From the NCBI RefSeq assembly GCF_017848645.1, contig NZ_JAFEIF010000030.1:1-32399 (forward strand): a DNA stretch of 32,399 bases, given 5' to 3'. The DNA comes from Limnohabitans sp. (GTDB taxonomy: Bacteria > Pseudomonadota > Gammaproteobacteria > Burkholderiales > Burkholderiaceae_C). Both the position numbers and the translations under genes were made by a program. The notes below the pieces were generated by a model. The model was not told the origin of the DNA. It saw only the letters and a list, made by a program, of their open reading frames with translations, and ran no database searches. Below, piece by piece: positions 23,763 to 32,113 of the stretch (within the stretch, counting starts at the first letter, position 1; every line of letters starts with the position of its first letter).

Positions 23763-24263
23763 ATGACTCAAGCGCTCATCGGCGTCGTCATGGGTTCCAG
23801 CTCCGACTGGGACACCATGCAGCACGCAGTCCAGATTCTCCAACAGTTTGGCATCGCTCACGACGCCCGCGTGGTTTCGGCCCACAGAATGCCGGACGAT
23901 ATGTTTGCTTATGCACAAAGTGCGGCCGAGCGCGGCCTGCAGGCCATCATCGCAGGCGCAGGCGGCGCGGCCCATTTGCCCGGCATGATTGCGGCCAAAA
24001 CCGTGGTGCCGGTGTTGGGTGTGCCGGTGCAGACCAAGGCGCTGTCGGGGGTGGATTCGCTGCACAGCATTGTCCAAATGCCCAAGGGCGTGCCGGTGGC
24101 CACCTTTGCCATTGGGGCAGCGGGTGCGGCCAACGCGGCCCTGTTTGCGGTGGCCATGCTGGCCAACCACGACGCGGCGCTGCGCCAAAAGCTCGAAGCC
24201 TTCCGGGCCGAGCAAACCGCCGCTGCGCGCGCCATGACCTTGCCACCCGTGGGTGCCGCATGA
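23763..24263 (+). CDS. purE: N5-carboxyaminoimidazole ribonucleotide mutase
   Basis: From ATG 23763 the protein has 166 residues. It rearranges N5-CAIR to CAIR in purine synthesis. Class I PurE motifs are [11 protein letters not shown] (9-19), VVSAHRMPD with His41/Arg42, [14 protein letters not shown] with the catalytic His71, and [21 protein letters not shown] short Ala-rich C-terminal tail is present. The start just downstream of the -10 element and the family N-terminus exclude the longer frame that begins at 23661. The stop overlaps the start of purK (ATGA), matching the usual purEK pair. Confidence 0.97.
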   Translation: MTQALIGVVMGSSSDWDTMQHAVQILQQFGIAHDARVVSAHRMPDDMFAYAQSAAERGLQAIIAGAGGAAHLPGMIAAKTVVPVLGVPVQTKALSGVDSLHSIVQMPKGVPVATFAIGAAGAANAALFAVAMLANHDAALRQKLEAFRAEQTAAARAMTLPPVGAA

Positions 24264-25450
24264 GCCGCGCTATTTTGCCGGGGTCCATGGTCAATGGCCA
24301 AATCGCCACGCTGGGCGTGATGGGCGGCGGCCAGTTGGGCCGCATGTTCGTGCACGCCGCGCAGGCCATGGGTTACTTCACCGCGGTGCTCGACCCCGAT
24401 GTGGCCAGCCCCGCCGGACGGGTGAGCCACCACCACATCCAGACCGATTATTTGGACGAACAGGGCCTGGCGCAGTTGATTCAGCGCTGCGCCGCCATCA
24501 CCACCGAATTTGAAAACGTGCCTGCACCGGCCCTGCTGACCTTGGGCGCACACCGCCCGGTGGCACCGGCGTCCGAGTCGGTGGCCATTGCTCAAGACCG
24601 CGCCGCAGAGAAGGCCCACTTTGTGCGCTGCGGCGTGCCGATCGCGCCGCATGCCGTGATCGAGACCGCCGCGCAGTTGGCGGCTGTGGGTGACGATTTG
24701 CTGCCGGGCATCTTGAAGACCTCGCGCATGGGTTACGACGGCAAGGGCCAGATCCGCGTGAAGACCCGCGAAGAACTGGCAGCGGCTTGGGCCGAGCTCA
24801 AGGGCGTGCCCTGTGTGCTCGAAAAAATGCTGCCGCTGCAGGCCGAGTGCTCAGTGATTGTGGCGCGTGGCGCCGACGGGCAGATGGTGAATTTTCCGGT
24901 GCAACTGAACCTGCACCGCGACGGCATTTTGGCCGTGACCAGCGTGTACGAAGGTGCCGTGCCGGCCGATGTGGCCGCGCAAGCCGTGACCGCGACCCGC
25001 GCCATTGCCGAAGGTTTGAATTACGTGGGCGTGCTGTGCGTGGAGTTTTTTCTGCTCGAAGGCGGCCAGCTGGTCGTGAACGAGATGGCCCCGCGCCCGC
25101 ACAACAGCGGCCACTACACCATGAACGCTTGCGACCAGTCGCAGTTTGAGCTGCAGGTGCGCACGCTGGCGGGTTTGCCGCTCACGCAACCGGTTCAGCA
25201 TTCGAGCGCCATCATGCTCAACCTGCTGGGCGATCTGTGGCCCGAAGTCACGCCCACAGGCAAAGGCCCGACCAGCCCCGCTTGGGCTCAGGTGCTGGCG
25301 TTGCCCGGCACGCACTTGCACCTCTACGGCAAGCTCTCGGCCCGCCCCGGCCGCAAGATGGGTCACCTGAACATCACGGCTGCCAGCCCTGAGGCCGCGC
25401 GGGCCACCGCTTTGCAAGCGGCCGCTTTGCTCGGCATCGAAGCCTTCTAA
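24260..25450 (+). CDS. purK: N5-carboxyaminoimidazole ribonucleotide synthase
   Basis: The 396-residue ATP-grasp enzyme carboxylates AIR with bicarbonate and ATP, feeding PurE. It begins with a nucleotide fold containing [12 protein letters not shown] (19-30). ATP-grasp elements follow: [34 protein letters not shown] and [20 protein letters not shown] with the metal-binding Glu/Asn. [16 protein letters not shown] and LNLLGDLW precede a small C-terminal domain ending in GRKMGHLNI. The N-terminus carries about 14 extra residues before the fold. A second in-frame ATG at 24287 (residue 10) is an alternative start. It overlaps purE by four bases. Confidence 0.97.
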   Translation: MSRAILPGSMVNGQIATLGVMGGGQLGRMFVHAAQAMGYFTAVLDPDVASPAGRVSHHHIQTDYLDEQGLAQLIQRCAAITTEFENVPAPALLTLGAHRPVAPASESVAIAQDRAAEKAHFVRCGVPIAPHAVIETAAQLAAVGDDLLPGILKTSRMGYDGKGQIRVKTREELAAAWAELKGVPCVLEKMLPLQAECSVIVARGADGQMVNFPVQLNLHRDGILAVTSVYEGAVPADVAAQAVTATRAIAEGLNYVGVLCVEFFLLEGGQLVVNEMAPRPHNSGHYTMNACDQSQFELQVRTLAGLPLTQPVQHSSAIMLNLLGDLWPEVTPTGKGPTSPAWAQVLALPGTHLHLYGKLSARPGRKMGHLNITAASPEAARATALQAAALLGIEAF

Positions 25451-25458
25451 GGTTGGGC

Positions 25459-26463
25459 ATGATCCTCAGTGCCAACGAAGCGGCCATCGCGCAGGCTGCA
25501 CAGGCTTTGTGTGACGGCCAGTTGGTCGGCCTGCCCACCGAGACGGTGTACGGATTGGCGGCTAATGCGACCGACGACGCAGCTGTCGCAAAAATCTTTG
25601 TGGCCAAGGGCCGCCCGGCCGACCACCCGCTGATCGTGCATGTGGCCAGCCGGGACCAAGTGCCACTGTTTGCAGCGCAGGTGCCCGAGTTCGCGCAAGC
25701 CTTGATGGCCGCTTTTTGGCCTGGCCCACTCACCTTGATCCTGCCGCGCCAGCCCGGCGTGGCCACAGCCTCGGCGGGCGGGCAAGGCTCCATCGGTCTG
25801 CGTTGCCCCTCGCACCCGGTGGCGCAAGCTTTGTTACAAGCTGCGCTGCCGCTGGGCGTGCTGGGTGTCTCGGCCCCCAGTGCCAACCGCTTTGGCCGCG
25901 TCAGCCCCACCAGCGCCGCGCATGTGAAGTCCGAGCTGGGCCCTGATTTGTTGATTCTGGATGGCGGCGACTGCGCCGTCGGCATCGAGTCCACCATCAT
26001 CGACTGCACGCGGGGCGAGCCGGTATTGTTGCGGCCGGGACACATCACACGGGCGCAAATTGAAGCGGCGTGCGGCCGCGCCGTGCTGGACAAGAACTCG
26101 CCGCAAGCGGTGCTGGGCCAGCCCGCGCCTCGAGCCTCAGGCACGCTCGAATCGCATTACGCCCCCCGCGCCAAGGTGCGCCTGATGTCGGCGGACGAGA
26201 TTACCCATAAATTGCAAGCCCTGGGGCCACACGCCAACAACCTGGGGCTGTGGTCAGCCAAGCGGCCCGCAACCGACGAAGGCATGGGATCGGGCGTGCT
26301 GTGGCTTGAGCAAGCCGCCACGGCCGAGCAAGCCGCGCACGACTTGTTCAGCGTGCTGCGCGACCTGGACGCCCGGGGCGTCACGCAAATCTGGGTGCAA
26401 TTGCCGCCCGACACGCCCGAATGGGAAGGCGTGCGGGACAGATTGCAGCGGGCAGCGGCTTAA
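25459..26463 (+). CDS. L-threonylcarbamoyladenylate synthase, long form (Sua5/TsaC)
   Basis: From ATG 25459 the product has 334 residues. It makes threonylcarbamoyl-AMP from threonine, bicarbonate and ATP, the first step of tRNA t6A synthesis. The YrdC fold shows LPTETVYGLAANA (25-37), KGRPADHPL, FWPGPLTLIL, GLRCPSHPVA, APSANRFGRVSPTSAAHV and ESTIIDC...VLLRPG. A C-terminal Sua5 domain begins near SGTLESHYAP, as in the long Sua5 form rather than short TsaC. TTG 25453 is two codons upstream; ATG is preferred. It follows purK by 8 bp, so it is probably in the purEK operon. It partners functionally with TsaB, encoded 4 kb downstream. It ends tail to tail with the lipase-like gene, 7 bp apart. Confidence 0.95.
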   Translation: MILSANEAAIAQAAQALCDGQLVGLPTETVYGLAANATDDAAVAKIFVAKGRPADHPLIVHVASRDQVPLFAAQVPEFAQALMAAFWPGPLTLILPRQPGVATASAGGQGSIGLRCPSHPVAQALLQAALPLGVLGVSAPSANRFGRVSPTSAAHVKSELGPDLLILDGGDCAVGIESTIIDCTRGEPVLLRPGHITRAQIEAACGRAVLDKNSPQAVLGQPAPRASGTLESHYAPRAKVRLMSADEITHKLQALGPHANNLGLWSAKRPATDEGMGSGVLWLEQAATAEQAAHDLFSVLRDLDARGVTQIWVQLPPDTPEWEGVRDRLQRAAA

Positions 26464-26470
26464 CGCTGCA

Positions 26471-27730
26471 TCACTTCACCAGATCGAACAAGCCTTTGGC
26501 TTGTGCATGGCAAAACGGTGGTGCGTAACTGCCGTGGTAGTTGGCAATGTTGGCCATGGTGATGGGGCCATAGGTTGCTTCGATGAAAGGATGCACATCG
26601 ACGGAGGTGACGTTGGTGAGGCCTTTGGCGTCGAAGGCGGCTTTCATGACCGTCTGGTGCACAGCTTGTGGAACGGTGGGATCACCACTGCCGCTGCAAA
26701 GCATGGTTTGTGATTTGGGTGACCAATCCAGCAGGTCGTTCTTTTTGGCCGCCAAAAAGGTCGGGTTATTCGGGTTCGTCAGGATGTCGCTGCTGAAACT
26801 GGACTGAAACAGGGCGTCGCGCGCCTGGTTGGGGGTCTCGCCATTGATGCCTGGCAATTTGCCTGAAGTGACCAAAGTCGTGTAGTTCAAGGTGGCACTG
26901 GGCAGCAGGCTTTCGATGCCATCCGCATAAGGCGATTTGAAAGCGTCAGAGACATTGCTGTAGAGGTTGCCGTAAATTTTTTGCCAAGCCGTGATCAAGT
27001 AAGGCACAAAGAATTGGTAACCCGCAATCGCATCGGGCAGTTTCATCGAGCCCGACAGGTTGTAGGGGCCTGCCAGGTGGGCGCCTGCCACCACATTGAT
27101 CTCGCTCGCCAAGCTCTTTTCGATGGCGCGGTGCGCCGCCATGGAAGCGTGGCCACCTTGTGAGTAACCTGTCAGCATGACTTTGCCATTGAGGCTGCCA
27201 CCTTGTGAGGACACGGCGTTGCGTGCAGCACGGATCGAGTCGATGACCGATGTGGCCTCAGAGTCCGCATGCAGGTAAGGGTGGTAGCTGTAGTTGGACT
27301 TGGCAAACCCCAGGTAGTCGGTGGCCACCACCGCATAGCCTTGCCCGGCGTACATGGCAGCAAGCAGACCGGTTTCAGAGTCTGCGGGGTTGGCCAGGGT
27401 GCGGGGTTTTTGCACATCTGTGCCTTTGGCATAGGCCACCAAGGGCGCTGGAGCCGTGCAACCAGCGCCTGTCGGCAGCAAAAGGACGCCCGAAGCGTTG
27501 GAAATTTCACCTTTGGCACCGGGGGTGACATAGTTGAGCGAGATGACTTTGACATCGCACTTGGCTTTGCCGCTCAAACCGACCAAAGGCCCAGCATCCA
27601 GTTGGGCTTTGCTCAGGGTGGCGAGCAAGGCGGGGGCATCGATCAAACTGCCGTGAGGTGAGTCACTGCCACCGCAAGCAGCCAGCAAGGCCACGCCCAA
27701 AATTGAAATGCCGTATTTCATGGTTCTCAT
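26471..27730 (-). CDS. Secreted lipase-like alpha/beta hydrolase lipoprotein
   Basis: This 419-residue protein starts MRTMKYG and has a lipobox LAAC (Cys19) followed by GGSDS. The hydrolase body is like that of secretory lipases. YAVVATDYLGF (132-142) carries the strand before the oxyanion region. The elbow TGYSQGGHAS has nucleophile Ser190. CSGSGDPTVP holds a candidate catalytic Asp, and a late NYHGSYAPP holds a candidate His. Cys pairs are likely disulfides. It should hydrolyse an ester (lipid, polyester or similar) outside the inner membrane; the substrate is unknown. The start has GGAG seven bases upstream. A 22-bp palindrome 20 bp further up suggests control by a TetR-type repressor. Confidence 0.87.
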   Translation of the reverse strand: MRTMKYGISILGVALLAACGGSDSPHGSLIDAPALLATLSKAQLDAGPLVGLSGKAKCDVKVISLNYVTPGAKGEISNASGVLLLPTGAGCTAPAPLVAYAKGTDVQKPRTLANPADSETGLLAAMYAGQGYAVVATDYLGFAKSNYSYHPYLHADSEATSVIDSIRAARNAVSSQGGSLNGKVMLTGYSQGGHASMAAHRAIEKSLASEINVVAGAHLAGPYNLSGSMKLPDAIAGYQFFVPYLITAWQKIYGNLYSNVSDAFKSPYADGIESLLPSATLNYTTLVTSGKLPGINGETPNQARDALFQSSFSSDILTNPNNPTFLAAKKNDLLDWSPKSQTMLCSGSGDPTVPQAVHQTVMKAAFDAKGLTNVTSVDVHPFIEATYGPITMANIANYHGSYAPPFCHAQAKGLFDLVK

Positions 27731-27750
27731 GACTTGTCTCCAGAGGTGTT

Positions 27751-27772
27751 AAAAAGAACGAACGTTCTTTTT
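27751..27772. promoter_or_regulatory. TetR-type palindromic operator upstream of lipase-like gene
   Basis: AAAAAGAACG (27751-27760), AA, CGTTCTTTTT (27763-27772): a perfect 10-bp inverted repeat with a GAACGAACGTTC core, typical of TetR-family sites. It lies 20 bp upstream of the minus-strand lipase-like ATG, in the promoter zone. No TetR gene is in the window. Confidence 0.55.
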
Positions 27773-27839
27773 TCACTGTAGTCGAGCAATGGCATTCAAA
27801 CCATGGGGTATATACCGATGTTCGGCATCTGCCAAGGAG

Positions 27840-28094
27840 TCATCGGTACCGCAACTTCATCACCAAAATCATCAGCGCCAGGCTGGTGGTGATGACGTTG
27901 GCGATGATGATGGGCCAGGCCACCAGCAAGATGCCGTAGACCAGCCACAGCGCCACGCCTGCAGTGAACAGGCTGTACATGCCCAGCGAGATGCCGCTCA
28001 CGTCGCGGGTGCGGAAGGTTTGCCAGGCTTGCGGGATGAAGCTGGCGGTGGTCAGGAAGGCGGCCACAGAGCCGACCCAGTCGATGATGTTCAT
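27840..28094 (-). CDS. SemiSWEET/PQ-loop sugar transporter
   Basis: The 84-residue protein has three helices. The PQ motif lies in SFIPQAWQTFRTRDVSGIS (18-36), followed by LGMYSLFTAGVALWLVYG and a last helix with IIIANVITTSLALMI. This is the SemiSWEET (MtN3-like) half-transporter pattern, which is known to dimerise into a small sugar channel or carrier. The substrate could be sucrose or another sugar. The ATG at 28094 is the natural start; a longer frame upstream belongs to shadow coding over dacB. It starts 31 bp after the dacB stop on the same strand, so cotranscription is likely. Confidence 0.9.
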   Translation of the reverse strand: MNIIDWVGSVAAFLTTASFIPQAWQTFRTRDVSGISLGMYSLFTAGVALWLVYGILLVAWPIIIANVITTSLALMILVMKLRYR

Positions 28095-28125
28095 GTTGGG
28101 ATTCCGTGTTCGCGTGCCTGGGGGC

Positions 28126-29703
28126 TCAGCGCGGTCTGCTGCGCTGAGCGGTGTTGGGAGCGTGCGCTTGTGCAAGTCCTGACGCCGTGTCGCGCACCGT
28201 CCATTCCAGCAGCTGGTCGAGCGCGGCGCGGGCTTGGTGCGCGTTGGGGTGATGCAGCACCGCGACCAGGGTGTAGCGTTGGCCGCTTTGGCCTTGCACA
28301 TAACCGGCCACCGAGGCCACATCGCGCAGCGAGCCGGTTTTGAGCCAGGCGTTGCCGATCACGGGTGACTGCGGGCTGCGGTCTTTGAGGCGGGCAGCGG
28401 TGCCGTCCACCCCGGCGATGGCCAGCGAGTCGACAAAATGCCGGGCGTGCGGGCTGGCGTGGGCGGCCTGCAGCAAGGCCGTGAGGGCCAGCGCAGTGCT
28501 GCGCTCGGTGCGCGACAGGCCCGAGCCGTTGTCCAGCACCGGCTCGTCTTGCCCGGCAAAGCCTTGGCGCCACCATTGCGACAGGCGCAGGCGCGAAGCC
28601 TCAAAGCGCCCGGGCGCGCCCAGCTCGCTCGACAGCGTCAGGTACAGCTGCTGCGCCATCACGTTGTTCGAAAATTTGTTGATGTCTTTGATGATCTCGG
28701 ACAAGGGCAAAGAGGGCGCTTCCAGCAGCAGCTTGGCCGATGCCGGGCGAGTGCCGTAGCGCACCTGTCCCGAGAGTTGTCCGCCCGCACCTTGCCACAG
28801 GGCCTGCATGACGCGGGGCGCATAGGCTTCGGGCTCGGGGTAGGCCACGGGCCATTCGCGCTCGCCGCAACTGGCCGGGTAGCGGCCCGCAAAGCGCACT
28901 TGTTGCGTCTGGCTGAAGTCGGCCTGCAGCTGGCGTCGCCAGTCACTGCAAGGGGTCTGGCTCAGCGGCAGCTGCGTGGGGGCCGAGAAACCGGCCAGGG
29001 GTGGCTCAAAGCGCACCTGCACCTGACCGCTGGCTGCGTCGGGCGTGAATGTGTAGACCACCGCCTTGAAGTTCAGCAGCAGCCCGTCCGGCCCCACGTT
29101 GTAGGGGCGCAGGGGTTCGTCGTCAAAGGGTTCGCTGCGTTCGCGCACGTCGAACACGCTGCGGTCGAGCACAATGTCGCCGCGCACATCGCGCACGCCC
29201 GCCGCCCGAATTTGCACCATCAACTCTTGCAGGCGCTCGACCACCAGCTTGGGGTCGCCGCTGCCGCGCACGACCAGGTTGCCCTGCAGCACGCCATCGC
29301 GCACCGGGCCGTCGGTGTACACCCGGTTGCGCCAGACGTGGTCGGGCCCCAGCAGGCTCAAACCCGCATAGGTGGTGAACAACTTCATGACCGAGGCCGG
29401 GTTGACGCTGGCTTGTGCGTGGTGCGACAAGCGCCGTGGCTGGGCGCTGCTGGCCGCAGGTCCATCGGGCAGGGGGGTGATGAGCACGCTCAGGGCCGAA
29501 GGGGGGACTTGGGCTTGATTCAGGGTTTGCAGAATATGCCGGGGCAGTGCGGTGTGGGCGCGGCCAGCGGAGGTCTGGCGGGTCAACTCGGCGCTGCTTT
29601 GGGCGTGGGCAGGCCAGGTCAGGCCAGTACTCAGCGCCAAGACCGCACAGGCGGCGCAGGCCAGGGTGAACAAAAGTGGGCGTTGGACGCGGGAGCGGGT
29701 CAT
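28126..29703 (-). CDS. dacB: D-alanyl-D-alanine carboxypeptidase/endopeptidase (PBP4)
   Basis: This 525-residue periplasmic protein has a Sec signal cleaved about AHA|Q (34). Penicillin-binding motifs of class C PBP4 are present: SVMK (104-107; Ser104 nucleophile), SNN (345-347) and KTG (455-457). The long insert between SxxK and SxN (about 110-330) is normal for PBP4. It cleaves D-Ala from stem peptides and also D-Ala-meso-DAP cross-links. The start lies 101 bp from the divergent EamA gene start. SemiSWEET follows on the same strand. Length is slightly larger than the E. coli protein (477) because of a longer N-terminus and C-terminal tail. Confidence 0.95.
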   Translation of the reverse strand: MTRSRVQRPLLFTLACAACAVLALSTGLTWPAHAQSSAELTRQTSAGRAHTALPRHILQTLNQAQVPPSALSVLITPLPDGPAASSAQPRRLSHHAQASVNPASVMKLFTTYAGLSLLGPDHVWRNRVYTDGPVRDGVLQGNLVVRGSGDPKLVVERLQELMVQIRAAGVRDVRGDIVLDRSVFDVRERSEPFDDEPLRPYNVGPDGLLLNFKAVVYTFTPDAASGQVQVRFEPPLAGFSAPTQLPLSQTPCSDWRRQLQADFSQTQQVRFAGRYPASCGEREWPVAYPEPEAYAPRVMQALWQGAGGQLSGQVRYGTRPASAKLLLEAPSLPLSEIIKDINKFSNNVMAQQLYLTLSSELGAPGRFEASRLRLSQWWRQGFAGQDEPVLDNGSGLSRTERSTALALTALLQAAHASPHARHFVDSLAIAGVDGTAARLKDRSPQSPVIGNAWLKTGSLRDVASVAGYVQGQSGQRYTLVAVLHHPNAHQARAALDQLLEWTVRDTASGLAQAHAPNTAQRSRPR

Positions 29704-29791
29704 GGGATGAGTCTAACGGTCATACCGATGGGCACGGTGCCCCCTTGGGCAGCCAACAGGCGGTAAAGCTCGCGCCGGGTTGGCGGCCCCG

Positions 29792-29797
29792 TATGAT
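29792..29797 (+). promoter_or_regulatory. TATGAT -10-like element before the EamA gene
   Basis: TATGAT lies eight bases before ATG 29805 and contains the alternative ATG 29793. If used, transcription would start about at 29804-29805, a near-leaderless message. No clear -35 box is seen. Confidence 0.35.
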
Positions 29798-29804
29798 TCG
29801 GGCC

Positions 29805-30794
29805 ATGCGATTTTCTTCAAAAACCGTGGGCCTGGCTTCGGCGGTCATCACGGTGCTCATCTGGACGGGTTTCATTGTCATTGCGCGGGCCTCGGCGTCT
29901 CGGGGGCTGTTGCCTTTGGACATTGCGCTGGCCCGCATTCTGGGGGCCAGTGCCGTCTTGCTCCCCTGGGCCTGGTGGCTGATGCGTCCGGCACGCCGGG
30001 CCGGTGAAAAAGTGGGCTCGTTGTGGGGCCTGTCGCCCCTGCCTTTGCGCCAGACGGTGCAAACCGGTTTTTTGGGCGGTTTTTTGTATGCCATCCTGGC
30101 CTACACCGGCTTTGTGTATGCGCCCGCCACGCACGCCTCGGTGCTCATGCCCGGCAGCCTGCCTTTGTGGACCACTTTGCTGGCTTGGTTGTTCTTGCGT
30201 GAAAAAGTGGCCACCGCCCGCGCCGTGGGGCTGGGTTTCATCGTGCTGGGCGATGTGTTGGTGGGTGGTGCGAGCTTGCTCATGGCCTTTGACGGCGGCG
30301 AGGTCTGGAAGGGCGACCTGCTGTTCATGACGGCCGCCCTGTGCTGGGCCAGCTACAGCGTGCTGGTGCGCAGCCAGGGTTTTGACGCGGTGCGGGCCAC
30401 CATGGCCATCACCGCATTTGCCTTTGTCTGCTTTGTGCCCTTGTTTGGATTGCTGGTGGCCTTGCAGGTTTTGCCCACGCAGCTGCACCAGGCGCCTTGG
30501 TCCGAGATCCTGTTCCAGGCCGTGTTCCAGGGCGTGGGTTCGGTGGTCATCTCGGGCATCACCTTCACGCAGATGGTGCGCCACTATGGCCCGGTGCGCT
30601 CGACCATGATCACGGCTCTGGTGCCGGGCTTGTCGGCGCTGGGGGCGGTGTGGTTCTTGGGCGAGCCCATGCACTGGAATTTGCTGGCCGGGCTGGCGCT
30701 GGTGACCAGTGGCATTTTGTTTGGTGTGCGGCAGGCCAAAAAACCTGTGGCCGCCGCCGCGCCGTCCACTTCTGCGACGGGGGTCAAGCCATGA
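29805..30794 (+). CDS. EamA/DMT superfamily transporter
   Basis: From ATG 29805 the protein has 329 residues with ten hydrophobic helices in two EamA-type halves. The first runs from SAVITVLIWTGFIVIARASA to about 160. The second runs from WKGDLLFMTAALCWASYSVL to GLALVTSGILFGV. The halves carry the usual A-x-x-W-x-x-x-x-v starts and the ending G-x-x-L-I-x-x-G. This is a drug/metabolite transporter; the substrate is unknown and no fold beyond the family is asserted. ATG 29793 is an alternative start, but it falls in a -10-like element. The ATGA overlap with tsaB couples the two. A charged, Ala/Pro-rich tail ends the protein. Confidence 0.88.
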   Translation: MRFSSKTVGLASAVITVLIWTGFIVIARASASRGLLPLDIALARILGASAVLLPWAWWLMRPARRAGEKVGSLWGLSPLPLRQTVQTGFLGGFLYAILAYTGFVYAPATHASVLMPGSLPLWTTLLAWLFLREKVATARAVGLGFIVLGDVLVGGASLLMAFDGGEVWKGDLLFMTAALCWASYSVLVRSQGFDAVRATMAITAFAFVCFVPLFGLLVALQVLPTQLHQAPWSEILFQAVFQGVGSVVISGITFTQMVRHYGPVRSTMITALVPGLSALGAVWFLGEPMHWNLLAGLALVTSGILFGVRQAKKPVAAAAPSTSATGVKP

Positions 30795-31600
30795 GCACCA
30801 GCCCCGAGCGCCGCTGGCTGGCCTTTGACACCAGCACCGATGTCTTGTCATTGGCTGTGGCCCGAGGCGAGCAGGTCTGGAGCCAAACCCTGCCCGGTGG
30901 CGCACAAGCTTCCAGCGGTTTGATCCCGGCGGTGCTGGCTCTGCTGGCCGAGGCCGACATGCCGCTGGCCTCACTCGACGCCATCGTGTTCGGCCGGGGG
31001 CCGGGGTCGTTTACCGGCTTGCGCACCGCCTGCGCCGTGGCGCAAGGCCTGGCCTTTGGGGCCGATGTGCCGGTGCTGCCTATCGACACCTTGCTGGCCG
31101 TGGCCGAAGAGGCCCGCTGGGCGCAAGTGCAAGCCGGGGCCCTCTTGCCCGATGCCGCGCTCACCGTGCTGGCGCTGCTCGACGCCCGCATGGACGAGGT
31201 GTACAGCGCCGCTTACCGCTGGTTGCCTGAGCCGGGGTCCGTGCCGGAGTCCGTGCCAGGGTCAAGCCACCGGCGCTGGCAAGAGGCCGCGCCCTTGCAG
31301 GTCGGTGCGCCCGAAAAATTGCAAATGCCCAATGACCGCGTGGTGCTGCAGGCGGGCAACGCCTTTGCCGCGTATGGCGAACGCCTGCCCCCTGTGGCCC
31401 CTGGTGGCTTGCGCTGCGAGGCGCTGCCCACCGCCGCCGCTTTGCTGCGCCTGGCCCCGGCCTTGTGGGCGCAGGGTCTGGCTGTGCCAGCCGAGCAGGC
31501 CATGCCGCTTTACATCCGCGACAAGGTGGCCAACACCACCGCCGAGCGCGAGGCCATGAAGGCCCAGACCGCCTTGGACAAAGCCGCAGCGCAGCCATGA
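30791..31600 (+). CDS. tsaB: tRNA t6A threonylcarbamoyl transferase component TsaB
   Basis: From ATG 30791 the product has 269 residues. It is the scaffold partner of TsaD in the transfer of threonylcarbamoyl to A37 of ANN-decoding tRNAs. It is an ASKHA-fold protein beginning WLAFDTSTDVLSLAV (9-23), with FGRGPGSFTGLR (67-78) typical of TsaB, then ALLDARMDEVYSAAYRW. A small in-frame tandem repeat (PGSVPESVPGSS) sits in a loop at about 148-158. TsaD and TsaE are not in the window, but Sua5 is. The start overlaps the EamA stop and the stop overlaps the rimI start (ATGA), so three genes are translationally linked. The tsaB-rimI order is common. Confidence 0.95.
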   Translation: MSTSPERRWLAFDTSTDVLSLAVARGEQVWSQTLPGGAQASSGLIPAVLALLAEADMPLASLDAIVFGRGPGSFTGLRTACAVAQGLAFGADVPVLPIDTLLAVAEEARWAQVQAGALLPDAALTVLALLDARMDEVYSAAYRWLPEPGSVPESVPGSSHRRWQEAAPLQVGAPEKLQMPNDRVVLQAGNAFAAYGERLPPVAPGGLRCEALPTAAALLRLAPALWAQGLAVPAEQAMPLYIRDKVANTTAEREAMKAQTALDKAAAQP

Positions 31601-32106
31601 GTCTGCCCATGAAGCCCGAGCCAGCCGACGCCAGCGCCCAGCCGACAGAGGCCACGCGCAACCGCGTCACGCTCGCCCCCATGACGCAGGACGACCTGGA
31701 CGCGGTGATCGCCATCGAGCAAACCGCCTACAGCCACCCCTGGACGCGGGGCAATTTCCGCGACTCGCTCAACCCCTTGTTTGAAGCCCAATGCCTGTGG
31801 CTGGACGGTGAGTTGCTGGGCTACTTTTTGGCCATGCACGGTGTGGAAGAAATGCACCTGCTCAACATCACCGTCGCCCCCGCCCGGCAAGGCCAGGGCT
31901 GGGGCCACATGATGCTCGACGCCTTGTCGCTCATGTCGCGCCATGCCGGGGCGCAATGGCTGTGGCTGGAGGTGCGGCAAAGCAATCTGCGGGCCCTGAA
32001 GGTCTACGAGCGCTACGGCTTCAAGCAGGTCAGCATCCGCAAGGATTACTATCCCGCAGGCCGCATGCAGCGTGAGCATGCGGTGGTGATGAGTTTGAAA
32101 CTGTGA
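31597..32106 (+). CDS. rimI: Ribosomal protein S18 alanine N-acetyltransferase
   Basis: From ATG 31597 the protein has 169 residues. It is a GNAT acetyltransferase that acetylates the N-terminal Ala of S18 from acetyl-CoA. The core begins after an ~22-residue polar N-terminal extension. It has YSHPWTRGNFRDSL (45-58), HLLNITVAPARQGQGWGHMM (87-106) with the RxGQGxG pyrophosphate-binding loop at 97-103, LEVRQSNLRALKVYERYGF (124-142) with probable Glu125, and RKDYYPA. It overlaps the tsaB stop by four bases and is followed 7 bp later by the next gene. Translation from MKPEP (31609) is a possible shorter form. Confidence 0.95.
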   Translation: MSLPMKPEPADASAQPTEATRNRVTLAPMTQDDLDAVIAIEQTAYSHPWTRGNFRDSLNPLFEAQCLWLDGELLGYFLAMHGVEEMHLLNITVAPARQGQGWGHMMLDALSLMSRHAGAQWLWLEVRQSNLRALKVYERYGFKQVSIRKDYYPAGRMQREHAVVMSLKL

Positions 32107-32113
32107 GCCCAAC

